From NCBI GenBank assembly GCA_019751125.1, contig JAIENU010000022.1, forward strand, positions 1-64,000: a stretch of 64,000 bases of DNA, given 5' to 3'. This DNA comes from Burkholderiales bacterium. GTDB taxonomy: Bacteria; Pseudomonadota; Gammaproteobacteria; Burkholderiales; SG8-41. How positions within the stretch are numbered: position 1 is the first letter of the stretch; the number at the start of each line of letters is the position of its first letter. A program made the translations under genes and the position numbers. Positions 27,134 through 38,605 of the stretch are shown here, piece by piece. The notes beneath the pieces were generated by a model. The model saw nothing but the letters and a program-made list of their open reading frames with translations, was not told the origin of the DNA and did not search any database.

Positions 27134-28279
27134 TTACTGGACGTTGATCGCGTAGACGCCGCCGTTGCGGGTCTGCACCAGGAAAGTGGACAGGTCGAGG
27201 GCGACCGGCGGCACCTGGATCGCGCTGCCGTCGGTGGCCACCCGCGCGACAAAGGAACCGTCTTCGCGTGACAGCACATGCACCTGACCTTCGAAATCAC
27301 CAACCACCACATAGCGGCCGATCGCCAGCGGCGCCGAAGCCCAGCGGCCGTTCAGGCGGTCCTGCTTCCACAGGCTGGCGCCATTACGCCGCTCCAGCGC
27401 CAGCACCGCGCTGCGGTCATCGGTGATGTACACCGCGCGGCTGTCCAGGCCCATGCCGGCAATGCTCGAGGCATCACGCGCCCACAGGGTATCGCCGCGC
27501 TGAGCGTCGAAACAGCCGACCCGGCCCTGATAGGCCACGGCGCAGACCTGGCCGCCATCAACCACCGGCGTACCGGCAACATCGGTCACGCGTTCGAGTT
27601 CCGTGGCGCCGCGCGGCAGCGCCACCACCGACTCCCAGCCGACATTGCCATTGGCCAGCGCAATCGCCACCAGACGTCCGCCCGGAAATCCGGCGAACAC
27701 TGCGCCACGCTCGACGGTGACGCCGGCAAAGCTGCGCACCGACAGCGTCGGCAGCGCACGCTGGTAGACCCAGCGCGACTTGCCGTCGGCGGCATTCAGT
27801 CCATGGATGCGGCCATCACCGGTACGCACCACCACCACGCCTTCCGCTGCGGCCGGCGGCGACAGCACTTCACCGCTCAGTTGCACCCGCCACGCCGGTT
27901 TGCCCGAAGGCTCGAAAGCCAGCACTTCGCCGCGCACCGTACCGACCATGACCAGGCCAGCGCCAAACCCGACACCACCGGAAACCGGCGTGCCGGCATC
28001 AAAACGGCTCTGCTGCGCGCCGTTGGCGGCGTTGTAGCCGGCGATCTGGCCACCGGCACCGGCCGCATAAACCATGTTGCCGCTGACCGCCGGATAAAAG
28101 GCATTGCGCTGGGCGTTGCCGACATTGCCCTGCCACACCACGCGTGCGGTCGCCTTCGGCTGGAAACTGACCAGCTCGGCCGGCTTCTGCTTCGGTGCCG
28201 ACGAACCGAACCAGCCGGTCACCGTCTGGCAACCGGGCAGCAACAGCAGCGCTGCGATCGCGGGCAGCAGGGTACGCAT
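27134..28279 (-). CDS. bamB: Outer-membrane assembly lipoprotein BamB
   Basis: BamB is an eight-bladed beta-propeller lipoprotein of the BAM complex that inserts outer-membrane proteins. The 381-residue precursor has a signal peptide with lipobox LPGC, so C17 would carry the lipid. The rest contains repeated propeller strands, for example VYAAGAGGQIAGYNAANG, VVVRTGDGRIHGLNAADG and VCAVAYQGRVGCFDAQRG. Its ATG overlaps the stop of the upstream yfgM-like gene by one base (TAATG), which suggests coupling. Confidence 0.94.
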   Translation of the reverse strand: MRTLLPAIAALLLLPGCQTVTGWFGSSAPKQKPAELVSFQPKATARVVWQGNVGNAQRNAFYPAVSGNMVYAAGAGGQIAGYNAANGAQQSRFDAGTPVSGGVGFGAGLVMVGTVRGEVLAFEPSGKPAWRVQLSGEVLSPPAAAEGVVVVRTGDGRIHGLNAADGKSRWVYQRALPTLSVRSFAGVTVERGAVFAGFPGGRLVAIALANGNVGWESVVALPRGATELERVTDVAGTPVVDGGQVCAVAYQGRVGCFDAQRGDTLWARDASSIAGMGLDSRAVYITDDRSAVLALERRNGASLWKQDRLNGRWASAPLAIGRYVVVGDFEGQVHVLSREDGSFVARVATDGSAIQVPPVALDLSTFLVQTRNGGVYAINVQ

Positions 28280-28914
28280 TATTTGGCCTCGCCCAGTGCG
28301 TCGAGTTTGAGCTGCAGGATCTGCCGCGAGGGACTTGCCGAGTCGCTCTTGTCAAAGGCCGACTGGTAGGCGGCGCGCGCTTCGGCACGTTTGCCGCTGG
28401 CCATCAGCGCCTCACCCTTGACCTCGGCATAGAGCCCGGCAAAACTTTCACCGTGTTTGGCTTCGAGCTGCTTCAGCGCCTCGGCCGGATTTTTTTCGTC
28501 GAGCAGCACCCGCGCCAGGCGCAAGCGGGCGACATCACGCACTTCCTCTTCCTTGGCGTTGTCGATCACCCACTGCAGGCGTTTTTTGGCGGCCGGCAGG
28601 TCGCCGGTCTCGAAATCGCTTTTGGCGGCCGACAGCGAAGCCAGCGTCGCATACTGGGTGGAGCCGTAGCTGTCGACAATCTGAACCGCGATGTCGCGCA
28701 CCCTTTTGTGATCATTGCCGCGCTCAGCCATTTGCAGCTGGCCGAACAGCACTGCCGCCGACGAAGCCTGCTGGTTCTTGTAATAGTGCCAGCCGCGCAC
28801 CGCTGCAATCGCCAGCGCGGCACCCACCACGGTGATGATCACCAGCTTGCCGTACTGCTGCCACCAGCCCTTCAGCGCCGACAGCTGTTCCTGCTCTTCT
28901 AGATCGTAAGCCAT
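28279..28914 (-). CDS. YfgM family inner-membrane TPR protein
   Basis: YfgM-type proteins associate with SecYEG and periplasmic chaperones and are encoded beside bamB in many proteobacteria. The start at 28914 gives 211 aa beginning MAYDLEEQEQL, with a cytoplasmic N-terminus, one transmembrane helix at about 22-40 and a periplasmic TPR-like domain (YATLASLSAAKSDFETG, RLARVLLDEKNPAEAL). A poor match to the recurrent AT-rich motif covers the start codon. It overlaps bamB by one base and follows hisS by about 40 bp. Confidence 0.88.
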   Translation of the reverse strand: MAYDLEEQEQLSALKGWWQQYGKLVIITVVGAALAIAAVRGWHYYKNQQASSAAVLFGQLQMAERGNDHKRVRDIAVQIVDSYGSTQYATLASLSAAKSDFETGDLPAAKKRLQWVIDNAKEEEVRDVARLRLARVLLDEKNPAEALKQLEAKHGESFAGLYAEVKGEALMASGKRAEARAAYQSAFDKSDSASPSRQILQLKLDALGEAK

Positions 28915-28954
28915 TGATTTACCTTGATTTATTTCTGGTTTTCGTTCCGGGCAT

Positions 28955-30217
<1,263 letters not shown>

Positions 30218-30240
30218 GTTGACTGTTCTTCGGAACCGGT

Positions 30241-31482
30241 TCAGCGCGCCACGCCGTAGCGGTCGCGCACGTATTGATCGACGATGGCCTGGAATTCCTC
30301 GGCGATATGCTCACCCTTCAGCGTCACTGTTTTGACGCCATCGACAAACACCGGCGCCACCGGTGTCTCGCCGGAACCCGGCAGGCTGATGCCGATATTG
30401 GCCTGCTTGCTCTCCCCGGGACCGTTGACCACGCAACCCATCACCGCAACATGCATCTCCTCGACGCCGGGATATTTGCCGCGCCATTCCGGCATCTGCG
30501 CGCGCAGATAACCCTGGATGCGGTCGGCCAGTTCCTGGAATACCGTGCTGGTGGTGCGGCCGCAACCGGGGCAGGCAATCACCAGCGGCGTGAACGAACG
30601 CAGGCCCATGGTCTGCAGGATTTCCTGCGCCACCACCACCTCGCGGGTACGGTCGCCGCCCGGCTCCGGCGTCAATGACACGCGGATGGTGTCACCGATG
30701 CCTTCCTGCAGCAGCACCGCCATCGCCGCGGTCGAGGCGACGATGCCCTTCGAACCCATGCCGGCCTCGGTCAGGCCGAGGTGCAGCGGATAGTCGCAGC
30801 GTGCGGCGAGGTCGCGATACACCGCGATCAGGTCCTGCACCCCGCTCACCTTGCAGGACAGCACGATGCGGTCGTGGGCAAGGCCCAGCGCCTCGGCCTG
30901 CTGCGCGCTTTCCAGCGCCGAGGTCACCAGCGCTTCGCGCATGATCACCGCGGCCTCCTTCGGCTGCGGCTGGCGCGCGTTGTCATCCATCAGCCGCGCC
31001 AGCAACGCCTGATCCAGACTGCCCCAGTTGACGCCGATGCGCACCGGCTTGCCGTAGCGGCAGGCAAATTCAATCATCGTCGCGAACTGCTCGTCGCGCT
31101 TCGCACCCTTGCCGACATTGCCGGGGTTGATGCGCAGCTTGGCCAGCGCCTCGGCGCAGGCCGGATGCTGGCTCAGCAGGCGATGGCCGTTGAAATGGAA
31201 ATCGCCGACCAGCGGCACGCTGACGCCGCGTTTTTCGAGACCTTCGCGGATCAGCGGCACGGCGGCGGCGGCCTCGGCATTGTTAACGGTGATGCGCACC
31301 ACTTCCGAACCGGCCCGCGCCAGTGCAGCCACCTGCGCCACCGTCCCGGCAACGTCAGCGGTGTCGGTATTGGTCATCGACTGCACCAGAATCGGCGCAT
31401 CACCGCCGATGCGGTGGCCGGCGACATCGACACAGACACTGCGCCGACGCGGGGCCGGGCCATGGGCCGGCAGGCAAGTCAT
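30241..31482 (-). CDS. ispG: 4-hydroxy-3-methylbut-2-enyl diphosphate synthase (IspG/GcpE)
   Basis: IspG is the [4Fe-4S] enzyme that makes HMBPP in the non-mevalonate isoprenoid pathway. The start at 31482 gives 413 aa and avoids overlap with rodZ. The N-terminal TIM-barrel begins [12 protein letters not shown]; the cluster cysteines are C304 and C307 in CPGCGR and C350 in GCVVNGPGE. The spacing between the second and third cysteine is about 11 residues longer than in E. coli, because of an inserted [12 protein letters not shown] segment. It lies between rodZ and hisS. Confidence 0.95.
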   Translation of the reverse strand: MTCLPAHGPAPRRRSVCVDVAGHRIGGDAPILVQSMTNTDTADVAGTVAQVAALARAGSEVVRITVNNAEAAAAVPLIREGLEKRGVSVPLVGDFHFNGHRLLSQHPACAEALAKLRINPGNVGKGAKRDEQFATMIEFACRYGKPVRIGVNWGSLDQALLARLMDDNARQPQPKEAAVIMREALVTSALESAQQAEALGLAHDRIVLSCKVSGVQDLIAVYRDLAARCDYPLHLGLTEAGMGSKGIVASTAAMAVLLQEGIGDTIRVSLTPEPGGDRTREVVVAQEILQTMGLRSFTPLVIACPGCGRTTSTVFQELADRIQGYLRAQMPEWRGKYPGVEEMHVAVMGCVVNGPGESKQANIGISLPGSGETPVAPVFVDGVKTVTLKGEHIAEEFQAIVDQYVRDRYGVAR

Positions 31483-31522
31483 CGGTTTCGGATCATTCAA
31501 GGCTGAATCACTCAGGACCGGG

Positions 31523-32458
31523 TTATTCAAGAACCAGCCGCGCCACATCGGTCTTGGTGTGAGGCGCGAGATCGACCGCCTTGCCCTTGTAGCTCAGCTT
31601 CACGCCTGCGGCATTGCCGATCACCACGTTCAGCGGCGCCGCACCCTGCACAGTCTGCATCGCACCCGCCGGGTTGAGCTGGGAAAACACCACGCGGTCG
31701 TTGCGGTCACGCACCTCGACCCAGGACTGGCGCTCGAAAACGAAGCGCAGCTCGCTGCCACCGGCCGCAGCCGGCTTGGCGGCAGCAACAGGTGCCGCAG
31801 TTGCAGGCTGCACCGCAGGCGACGCCACCGGCGCTGTCACTGCCGGCGCCGCAACTGCGGGCGGTGTGGCCGCGGCAGAAATCGTGGAAGAAGACACCGC
31901 CTGCACCGCCGAAACATCCAATGGCGGCGCCGCAGGCGCCACGGTCTCCGTGGCTTCGACCACTGACAGCACTGGCGCAGGGTTGACCGGCAAGGGCACA
32001 GCCACCGGGGCCGACGCTGAGGCCGGAACCTCGGCTGCATCAGGCATCAGCCATTCGAAAATCAGCACGATTGCAGCCAGCAGCGCGACCGCCGCCGCAA
32101 ACAAGGGCCAACGCGCGCTTCTGGTGTCCTGGAAGGGAATGTTCTGCGAATGCGGCACGGCATTGATCGCCGTGGTGGCGGTCTGCGACAACTCCAGCCG
32201 CGCCACCAGCGACTCTCCGTCGAGATCAACCAGGCGCGCATAGTTGCGCACAAAGCCGCGCACGAACACCGCACCGGGCAGCCTGGCGTAATCGTCGGCT
32301 TCCAGCGCCTCGATCTGATGCGGCGAAAGCTTCAGCTGCTGGGCAATTTCGGCAACGGTCTGGTTGCGCCGCTCGCGCGCTTCAGCGAGCACACGGCCGG
32401 GCCGCGGTCCTGCTGGTGCAGGCGCCTCCACCGTTGCCGGTTGTTCGATATCACTCAT
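31523..32458 (-). CDS. rodZ: RodZ-like HTH and DUF4115 domain membrane protein
   Basis: RodZ links MreB to the membrane and supports rod shape. The 311-residue protein has a cytoplasmic HTH domain (about 20-90: [20 protein letters not shown]), one transmembrane helix at about 117-137, an Ala/Pro/Val-rich periplasmic linker (about 140-230) and a C-terminal DUF4115 beta domain with [11 protein letters not shown]. The place between pilW and ispG is the usual one. The linker composition is low complexity and may vary. Confidence 0.87.
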   Translation of the reverse strand: MSDIEQPATVEAPAPAGPRPGRVLAEARERRNQTVAEIAQQLKLSPHQIEALEADDYARLPGAVFVRGFVRNYARLVDLDGESLVARLELSQTATTAINAVPHSQNIPFQDTRSARWPLFAAAVALLAAIVLIFEWLMPDAAEVPASASAPVAVPLPVNPAPVLSVVEATETVAPAAPPLDVSAVQAVSSSTISAAATPPAVAAPAVTAPVASPAVQPATAAPVAAAKPAAAGGSELRFVFERQSWVEVRDRNDRVVFSQLNPAGAMQTVQGAAPLNVVIGNAAGVKLSYKGKAVDLAPHTKTDVARLVLE

Positions 32459-32478
32459 CGATATCTCTCATCGCCCAT

Positions 32479-33267
32479 TCATTCAAACCGTCCGGCCTGC
32501 AGCGCTTCGGCCTCCCGCGACTGCGGGAAATTGTTGCGCAGCTGATGGGCGTAACTTGCCTCGGCCACCGCATTGCCCATGCGCCGCTCGATGCGCAGGC
32601 CGAGCCAGAGGATCTCCGGGGTCGGCGGCACCAGTTGCACCAGCCGGCGCATGTAACCGTGCGCGCTGGCCGTATTGTTCGCGGCAAAGGCCAGGTCCGC
32701 GAGCTGGTACAGCGCCTGCGGCTGGTTCGGCCGCAGCGCGACAGCACGCTGGAAAAATTCCAGGGCGCCGGCATTGTCACCACGACGCCGCGCGCAGACA
32801 CCGGCATTGACCAGCGAGCGTTCCGGCGCCTGGTACAGCGGGTTCTGCACGGCGGTGAGGAAATACTTGATGCCCTCGGCCTCGCGTTTGCGCTGGCAAA
32901 GGTACTGGCCGTAGTTGTTGTTGACGTCGGGGTCGGCCGGCGCAAGGCGCAGCGCGCGCTGGAAGCTGTCCTCGGCACGGCGGTCATCCTTCAGCGCTGC
33001 AAACACCAGCCCGCCGACATTGAAGGCCGCTGCGTAAGTCGGATCGGACTGCTGGGCGATATTCACTTCCTCCAGCGCGACACCCAGGTTGCCCAGTTCG
33101 AAATAACCGGCCGCCAGTTCGGTATGGATGCGCGCGCGGTTGCGCGCGTCACTTTCATTGCCCGAAGTCGAGGTCACCGGCTGCAGGTCACCGCTCTCAG
33201 GACTACCACCGGTCCCGGCGCAGGCAGAGATCAACGACGCCAACAACAGGACGGACAGCAGGTTCAT
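32479..33267 (-). CDS. pilW: Type IV pilus biogenesis lipoprotein PilW/PilF
   Basis: This outer-membrane lipoprotein (called PilF or PilW in different species) is needed for PilQ secretin assembly. The start at 33267 gives 262 aa with a lipobox ending at C16 (LASLISAC); an upstream in-frame start at 33306 would put 13 extra residues before the signal peptide. TPR repeats fill the rest (AAGYFELGNLGVALEEVN, AAFNVGGLVFAALKD, ARRRGDNAGALEFFQRA). It lies between rlmN and rodZ. A copy of the recurrent AT-rich motif lies immediately upstream of the ATG. Confidence 0.88.
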   Translation of the reverse strand: MNLLSVLLLASLISACAGTGGSPESGDLQPVTSTSGNESDARNRARIHTELAAGYFELGNLGVALEEVNIAQQSDPTYAAAFNVGGLVFAALKDDRRAEDSFQRALRLAPADPDVNNNYGQYLCQRKREAEGIKYFLTAVQNPLYQAPERSLVNAGVCARRRGDNAGALEFFQRAVALRPNQPQALYQLADLAFAANNTASAHGYMRRLVQLVPPTPEILWLGLRIERRMGNAVAEASYAHQLRNNFPQSREAEALQAGRFE

Positions 33268-33297
33268 AAAAATACTTTTAAAAACAATAGCTTGCAT
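33267..33297 (+). repeat. Recurrent AT-rich boundary motif, copy 6
   Basis: The plus strand reads ACTTTTAAAAACAATAGCTT then GCATG. It lies between the rlmN stop and the pilW start and carries AAAAACAAT exactly. Confidence 0.5.
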
Positions 33298-33302
33298 GTT
33301 AA

Positions 33303-34454
33303 TCATACCCTGCGCTCCTCGAGGCGACGCTGGACGCGCCGGGTTTTGTCCTTGACCTGACCAGCCAACTGGCCGCAGGCGGCATCAATGGTATCGCCAC
33401 GGGTCTTGCGCACCGTGGTGGTCAGCCCGGCCTGGTGCAGCACATCGCGGAATGCCGCAATCGCCGGCGCTGATGAACGCTGGTAGCCGGAATCCGGGAA
33501 GGGATTGAACGGGATCAGGTTGATCTTGCAAGGCACCGGTTTCACCACCCGCGCCAGTTCCCGTGCGTGGGCCACGCTGTCATTGACGCCGTCGAGCATC
33601 ACATACTCGAAGGTCACGAAATCACGCGGTGCGCGTTCGATGTAACGCAGGCAGGCATCAAGCAGCGCCTTGATCGGATACTTGCGGTTGATCGGCACAA
33701 GCTGGTCGCGCAGCGCATCATTGGGCGCATGCAGCGACACCGCCAGCGCCACCGGACAGGCTTCACGCAACCGGTCCAGCGCCGGCACCATGCCCGAGGT
33801 TGACAGGGTCAGCCGCCGCCGCGAAATGCCGTAGGCGTGGTCATCGAGCATCAGCTGCATCGCGGCCACCACGTTGTCGTAGTTGGCCAGCGGCTCGCCC
33901 ATGCCCATCATCACCACATTGGTGATCGGCCGTTCGATGCCGAGGTCGGCAGACAGGCAGCGGCTGGCATGCCACAGCTGGCCGATGATTTCGGCGACAC
34001 CGAGATTGCGGTTGAAGCCCTGGCGGCCGGTGGAGCAGAAGGAGCATTCCAGCGCGCAGCCGGCCTGCGAGGAGATGCACAAAGTGCCGCGGTAACGGCG
34101 GCCGCTGCGGTTCTCACCGCCGCTTTCGTCCCTCTCGCCATCCTCATCGGGGTCGATATCACCCTCGGGGATGTAGACCGCCTCGATCGCGTTGCCGGTG
34201 CCGACGTCGAACAGCCACTTGCGGGTGCCGTCCGGCGCGGTGGAATCCTTGAGCACCGGCGGCGCCGCGATCACCGCGCATTCAGCCAGCTTTGCACGGA
34301 AGTCGCGCGACACATCCGACATCGCGTCGAAGCTGTCGACACCGGCCTGGTGGATCCAGCGCAGCATCTGCCGCGCCCGGAACGGCTTCTCGCCCCGCTC
34401 GGCGCACCAGTGTTCGAACTGGCTGCGGTTGAACCCGAGCAGGTTGACGGTCAT
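33303..34454 (-). CDS. rlmN: Dual-specificity RNA methyltransferase RlmN
   Basis: RlmN is a radical-SAM enzyme that methylates A2503 of 23S rRNA and A37 of some tRNAs. The 383-residue protein has the N-terminal [13 protein letters not shown] region and the radical-SAM cluster motif CALECSFC; the methyl-carrying cysteine is expected near the C-terminus. Between about residues 95 and 115 is an acidic, Gly/Ser-rich insertion ([15 protein letters not shown]) that sits just before [11 protein letters not shown] and looks like a variable loop. It is followed by pilW in the same direction. Confidence 0.94.
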   Translation of the reverse strand: MTVNLLGFNRSQFEHWCAERGEKPFRARQMLRWIHQAGVDSFDAMSDVSRDFRAKLAECAVIAAPPVLKDSTAPDGTRKWLFDVGTGNAIEAVYIPEGDIDPDEDGERDESGGENRSGRRYRGTLCISSQAGCALECSFCSTGRQGFNRNLGVAEIIGQLWHASRCLSADLGIERPITNVVMMGMGEPLANYDNVVAAMQLMLDDHAYGISRRRLTLSTSGMVPALDRLREACPVALAVSLHAPNDALRDQLVPINRKYPIKALLDACLRYIERAPRDFVTFEYVMLDGVNDSVAHARELARVVKPVPCKINLIPFNPFPDSGYQRSSAPAIAAFRDVLHQAGLTTTVRKTRGDTIDAACGQLAGQVKDKTRRVQRRLEERRV

Positions 34455-34477
34455 GGTTGAAGGCTGCGGAGTGCCAC

Positions 34478-34903
34478 TCAGCGCGAGTGTACTTCCAGCG
34501 CGGGGAAGAAGTAGGCGATTTCGACTGCAGCGGTTTCCGGCGAATCCGAACCGTGCACCGCATTGGCATCGATGCTGTCGGCGAAATCCGCGCGGATCGT
34601 GCCCTTGTCGGCTTTCTTCGGATCAGTAGCCCCCATCAGGTCGCGGTTTTTAAGGATCGCGTTGTCGCCTTCCAGCACCTGGATCATCACCGGGCCGGAA
34701 ATCATGAAGGCCACCAGCTCGCCAAAAAACGGGCGCGCTTTGTGCACCGCATAAAAACCTTCGGCTTGGGCGCGCGAAAGCTGGGTCATGCGCGCGGCAA
34801 CAATGCGCAGGCCGGCACCCTCGAAACGGGCGTAAATCTGGCCGATCACGTTTTTGGCAACGGCATCGGGCTTGATGATGGACAGGGTGCGTTCGACAGC
34901 CAT
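34478..34903 (-). CDS. ndk: Nucleoside diphosphate kinase
   Basis: Ndk moves phosphate between nucleoside tri- and diphosphates through a phosphohistidine. The 141-residue protein has the family start [15 protein letters not shown] and the catalytic histidine H117 in NAVHGSDS. It precedes rlmN in the common ndk-rlmN-pilW order. The upstream intergenic DNA (34904-35132) holds an AT-rich inverted repeat CGGGTT/AACCCG at 34921-34951 and no gene. Confidence 0.97.
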   Translation of the reverse strand: MAVERTLSIIKPDAVAKNVIGQIYARFEGAGLRIVAARMTQLSRAQAEGFYAVHKARPFFGELVAFMISGPVMIQVLEGDNAILKNRDLMGATDPKKADKGTIRADFADSIDANAVHGSDSPETAAVEIAYFFPALEVHSR

Positions 34904-35102
34904 GAAATCCTCGACTTATTCGGGTTAAGAAATGCGTTAAAAAACAACCCGCGAGGATAGCACGATAAGGTGTTGATAAAAGGCGAATTGGGGAAAATCG
35001 ACGGGCGAAAAACACGCCAACGGCACCCCGGTTGACCGCCATTTTTCAGCCGTTTTTCAGCCGCATTGCAGCCTCCTGCCAAGCGGAAAAACGCTGCGCA
35101 GA

Positions 35103-35119
35103 CAGGGGCATAGCCCCTG
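35103..35119 (-). terminator. Possible terminator after the TRAP permease gene
   Basis: The stem CAGGGGC/GCCCCTG (loop ATA) lies 14 bp after the permease stop codon, but only a short T-run follows further downstream. It is a weak candidate. Confidence 0.3.
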
Positions 35120-35132
35120 CCCGCCCTCTCCC

Positions 35133-37259
35133 TCAGGCTGCGGCCGAACGCGACCGCAGCCGCTGCCAGGCGTAGATCGGCGCTCCGACCAGCAGGCCGA
35201 TCATGTCGGTCACCGTGCCGGGATGGATCAGGCACAGCGAAGCCACAAACAGCACCACCCGCAGCGGCATCGCCAGACGGCCGCCGAACCAGCCCTCGGT
35301 CGATCCGGCAAGGAACCAGACCCCGATCGAAGCCGATACGATGGCCTGGATGATCGCCAGCGGATCGCCTTTCATCAGCAGCACGGGGCTGAAATAGAAC
35401 ATGAACGGCACCAGGAAGGTGGCCAGCCCCATTTTCATCGCAATCCACGAGGTCTTCCAGGGATCGGCGTTGCACATGCCGGCAGCGGCAAAGGAAGCCA
35501 GTGCCACCGGTGGCGTGATTGCCGAAATCACCGCGAAATAAAAAATGAACAGGTGCGCCACCAGCGGTGCCACGCCGATCTTGGTCAGGCCCGGCGCCAG
35601 CACTGCGGCGGCAATGGCGTAGGCCGCGGTGGTCGGCATGCCCATGCCGAGGATCAGCGCCACACCGGCGACAAACACCATCGCCAGCAGCTGATTGGCG
35701 CCGGCGATGCCGAGGATCATCTCGGAGAAACGGCCGCCGATGCCGGTCAGCGCCACCACGCCGACGATGATGCCGGCACAGGCACAGACTGCCACCAGCT
35801 GGATGGTGTCGCGTGCGGCAAGGTTCAGCCCCTCCACTGTCTTGCGCCAGCCGAACATCCAGACCAGGCCGAGCAGAACCACGACGGGCACCGCGGTGCC
35901 GGCCCAGTCGCCGGCATGCGGTTTGACCAGTGCCGGCACATGCACCACCACCAGCGAGGCTGCGGCGCCTATCGCAACCAGGGCGCCAATGCGCACCAGC
36001 AAGGCGGTCGCGAATGCGATGTCCAGTCCTGCAGGCGCGAGAGCCGGATCCGCGCCTTCCAGATCACGGAAACGCATGGCCAGCCAGCCGGCAATCAGCG
36101 CGGTCAGGATGCCCAGGCCGCCGGCACGGAATGGCGAGTAGCCTTCGAGCAAAGCCCACACCAGCACCACGATGGGCGCGAACAGATAAACCCGCTTCAG
36201 CATCTCGTACAACGGCGGCAGTTCATCCTTGCGCAGTCCGCGCAGACCCAGGCGGATTGCGTGCAGGTCGACGTGGATCCAGCAGGCGATGTAGAACAGC
36301 AGCGCCGGAATCACCGCAGCGAGCGCGATCTCGGTGTACGGGATGCCGGTGATCTCGGCCATCAGGAAGGCACCCGCGCCGAGCACCGGCGGCGTGATCT
36401 GGCCGCCGGTCGAGGATGTGGCCTCGATCGCCGCGGCAGTCGGCTTGTCGTAACCGACCTTGCGCATCATCGGGATGGTCACCATGCCCGAGGCCACCAC
36501 ATTGGCCACCGCCGAACCGGAAATCGAACCGAACAGCACGCCCGATGCAACCGCCGCCTTCGCCGGCCCGCCGCGCGCCCAGCCGAACATCGCGTTGCAC
36601 AGGTCGTTGATGTAATCGCCGACCTTGGACACCTGCAGAAAAGCGGCAAAACAGACAAACAGGATGATGTACGAGGACGAAACCTGGGTGGTCACGCCGA
36701 AGATGCCGTATTCGCTGTAGATATAGGTGAAAAAGCGGTCAACGGCAAAACCCTTGTGCTGCAGCACACCGGGCATCCACGGCCCGACGAAGCAGTAAAG
36801 AATGAAGATGCCCGCGATGATCGGCAATGCAAGCCCCGAGGTGCGTCGGCCGAACTCGAGGATCAGCAGCGTGCCGACCAGTCCGGTGATGACATCGCCG
36901 CGGGTGAACTGGGCGCCGGCGCGAAACAGCAGGCCATCGAGTTCAACGGTGATGTACACCGCGCAGGCCAGCGAAGCCACGACCAGCAGCCAGTCGTACC
37001 AGGGCACGCCGTCGCGCCGCGAACGGCTGCTGGCGGCGTAGATCATGAATCCGATCGCCCCGCCCCAGCCGACGTGCACCGCTCGGAACAGCAGCGGCTC
37101 CAGCGAATAGACGTTGAGCACGAGCAGGTGAAACGCCGTGAAGCCGACACAGAGTACGGCCAGTGTCACTGCCTGCCAACCGGCCAGTTGCCGCTTGTTG
37201 CCGGCAAACTCCTCGTCTGACAGCGGCGCCTTTATCTCTTCATTTGCGGATACGCTCAT
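35133..37259 (-). CDS. TRAP transporter fused permease (4TM/12TM, TAXI type)
   Basis: This is the membrane part of a sodium- or proton-driven TRAP uptake system in which the small (DctQ-like) and large (DctM-like) subunits are fused. The start at 37259 gives 708 aa beginning MSVSANEEIKAP, and many hydrophobic helices follow. The large-subunit core shows VASGVLFGSISGSAVANV, TSSTGGQITPPVLGAGAFLMAE and GMGMPTTAAYAI, which are DctM family signatures. The TAXI binding-protein gene lies directly upstream. The substrate is not known; TAXI systems have been linked to organic acids and amino acids. Confidence 0.9.
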   Translation of the reverse strand: MSVSANEEIKAPLSDEEFAGNKRQLAGWQAVTLAVLCVGFTAFHLLVLNVYSLEPLLFRAVHVGWGGAIGFMIYAASSRSRRDGVPWYDWLLVVASLACAVYITVELDGLLFRAGAQFTRGDVITGLVGTLLILEFGRRTSGLALPIIAGIFILYCFVGPWMPGVLQHKGFAVDRFFTYIYSEYGIFGVTTQVSSSYIILFVCFAAFLQVSKVGDYINDLCNAMFGWARGGPAKAAVASGVLFGSISGSAVANVVASGMVTIPMMRKVGYDKPTAAAIEATSSTGGQITPPVLGAGAFLMAEITGIPYTEIALAAVIPALLFYIACWIHVDLHAIRLGLRGLRKDELPPLYEMLKRVYLFAPIVVLVWALLEGYSPFRAGGLGILTALIAGWLAMRFRDLEGADPALAPAGLDIAFATALLVRIGALVAIGAAASLVVVHVPALVKPHAGDWAGTAVPVVVLLGLVWMFGWRKTVEGLNLAARDTIQLVAVCACAGIIVGVVALTGIGGRFSEMILGIAGANQLLAMVFVAGVALILGMGMPTTAAYAIAAAVLAPGLTKIGVAPLVAHLFIFYFAVISAITPPVALASFAAAGMCNADPWKTSWIAMKMGLATFLVPFMFYFSPVLLMKGDPLAIIQAIVSASIGVWFLAGSTEGWFGGRLAMPLRVVLFVASLCLIHPGTVTDMIGLLVGAPIYAWQRLRSRSAAA

Positions 37260-37289
37260 GCCTGCCCTTTCAGCCCCGAACCCGACATC

Positions 37290-37329
37290 AAAAAAAACCG
37301 CACTGTGCATGCGCCCAGTGCGGTTTGTT
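37290..37329 (-). terminator. Intrinsic terminator between the TAXI gene and the permease gene
   Basis: The stem AACCGCACTG/CAGTGCGGTT (loop about 10 bases) is followed on the minus strand by eight T. It would reduce permease transcription relative to the binding protein, a common way to make more of the soluble component. Confidence 0.78.
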
Positions 37330-37387
37330 CACTGCATTCCGGCTTCAGCCGGGATCAGCCTCCGGTTCTCCGTTCCAGCCGTAACCG

Positions 37388-38389
37388 TCAGCCCTTGTAT
37401 TCCGGAGGAATCAGGTGCTTGGGCACGGTGATGCCCTTCTCGCGGAAGTAGCGGATCGCACCCGGATGGAAGGGCAGGAAGCCGTTACGGTTCCAGTTTT
37501 GCAGCAGCGTTTCCTTGGCTGCGGCATGTCCCTTGACCATCTGCGCGTTGTTTTCAAGCACGGCCTTGACCACGGCATAGACCAGGTCGTCGGACACATC
37601 CTTGTTGGCGATCGCGAAGTTGTAGAGGCCGACCGTCTTGTGGTCCTCGGTCTGCTGCTTGTAGGTGCCTTTCGGGATCACCGAATCCGACAGCTCGGGC
37701 AGCGCCGCCTTGATCCGCTTCAACTCGTCGTCGGTGAAGGTGAAGAAGCGCACCTTGTTGGTGGTCTCGAGTTCAGAGTAGGCCGCAATCGGCACGCCGG
37801 CACAGAACGGGAAGGCATCAATCAGGCCGTCCTGCAGGTTGGCCGACATGTCCGAGGCCTGGCCGTTGCGGATGGTGGTGTCGATGCCCAGCGCCTTGAA
37901 CATCAGCGGGAAGTAGGTGCCGCAGGTGCCGGCGCGGGGGCCGACGCCGGAACGCTTCCCGGCGAGCTCCTTCACCGTCTTGATGCCCGATTTCTCGAGC
38001 GCAACAAAATGGAAGGGCGTGTCATACATCGGGAAAATCGCGCGGATGTTGCTGAACTTCTGGCCCTTGGTCCAGTCGCCCTTGCCTTCCCAGGCCTGCA
38101 GCGCCACACCCATCGTCGTCATGCCGAAATCGATCTGCTTCGAATCGGCAAGGATGATGTTCTGGTTCGGCCCCTGCGTCTGCTGCGTGCTGATGTTGGT
38201 GCCGATCTTTTCATTGACCAGGCTGGCCCAGACCTGCCCGTAGACAAAATAGGTGCCGCCGACCGAAGCTGTGCCCAGCGTCAGGTTGGCCGGCCATTTC
38301 GGATTCGGTTTGGCCTGTGCATGGGCGCCGGTGGCGCAGACAAGTCCGGCCGCAGCAATGGCTGCAGCAAACAGTTTGGCGATTTTCAT
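37388..38389 (-). CDS. TAXI-family TRAP transporter solute-binding protein
   Basis: This periplasmic protein delivers substrate to the fused TRAP permease encoded downstream. The 333-residue precursor has a signal peptide (MKIAKLFAAAIAAAG, cleavage near AHA-QA) and then the TAXI domain starting NLTLGTASVGGTYFVYGQVWASLVN, with the GVGPRAGTCGTYFP stretch in the middle and GAIRYFREKGITVP near the C-terminus. There is no membrane helix after the signal. The 216 bp upstream to tilS holds no gene, and I see no clear promoter. Confidence 0.9.
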   Translation of the reverse strand: MKIAKLFAAAIAAAGLVCATGAHAQAKPNPKWPANLTLGTASVGGTYFVYGQVWASLVNEKIGTNISTQQTQGPNQNIILADSKQIDFGMTTMGVALQAWEGKGDWTKGQKFSNIRAIFPMYDTPFHFVALEKSGIKTVKELAGKRSGVGPRAGTCGTYFPLMFKALGIDTTIRNGQASDMSANLQDGLIDAFPFCAGVPIAAYSELETTNKVRFFTFTDDELKRIKAALPELSDSVIPKGTYKQQTEDHKTVGLYNFAIANKDVSDDLVYAVVKAVLENNAQMVKGHAAAKETLLQNWNRNGFLPFHPGAIRYFREKGITVPKHLIPPEYKG

Positions 38390-38605
38390 GTAACCCTCCT
38401 CAGGTTTGTCGGTCTTTGCATGCCGGAAACCGTACTCACCGCGGCGGTTTCAGTTTTTTTATTATTGCGGCGCATGTCGTGCAGCTTGTTTTTATGCGAT
38501 TGCGTCAGCAGAAACTGCCAGGGCAGGTTAGCACAAAGCCCGGGGCGTTTGGCAATCCCGGCGGGGCCGCTGCCCGCCGTCACTCAACAGCGGCTTGGCC
38601 GCCGT

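Noticed and set aside
35223..37220. Open plus-strand frame of 665 codons opposite the TRAP permease
   Set aside because: The antisense protein is His/Gln/Arg-rich low complexity, as expected opposite a hydrophobic membrane protein in GC-rich DNA.
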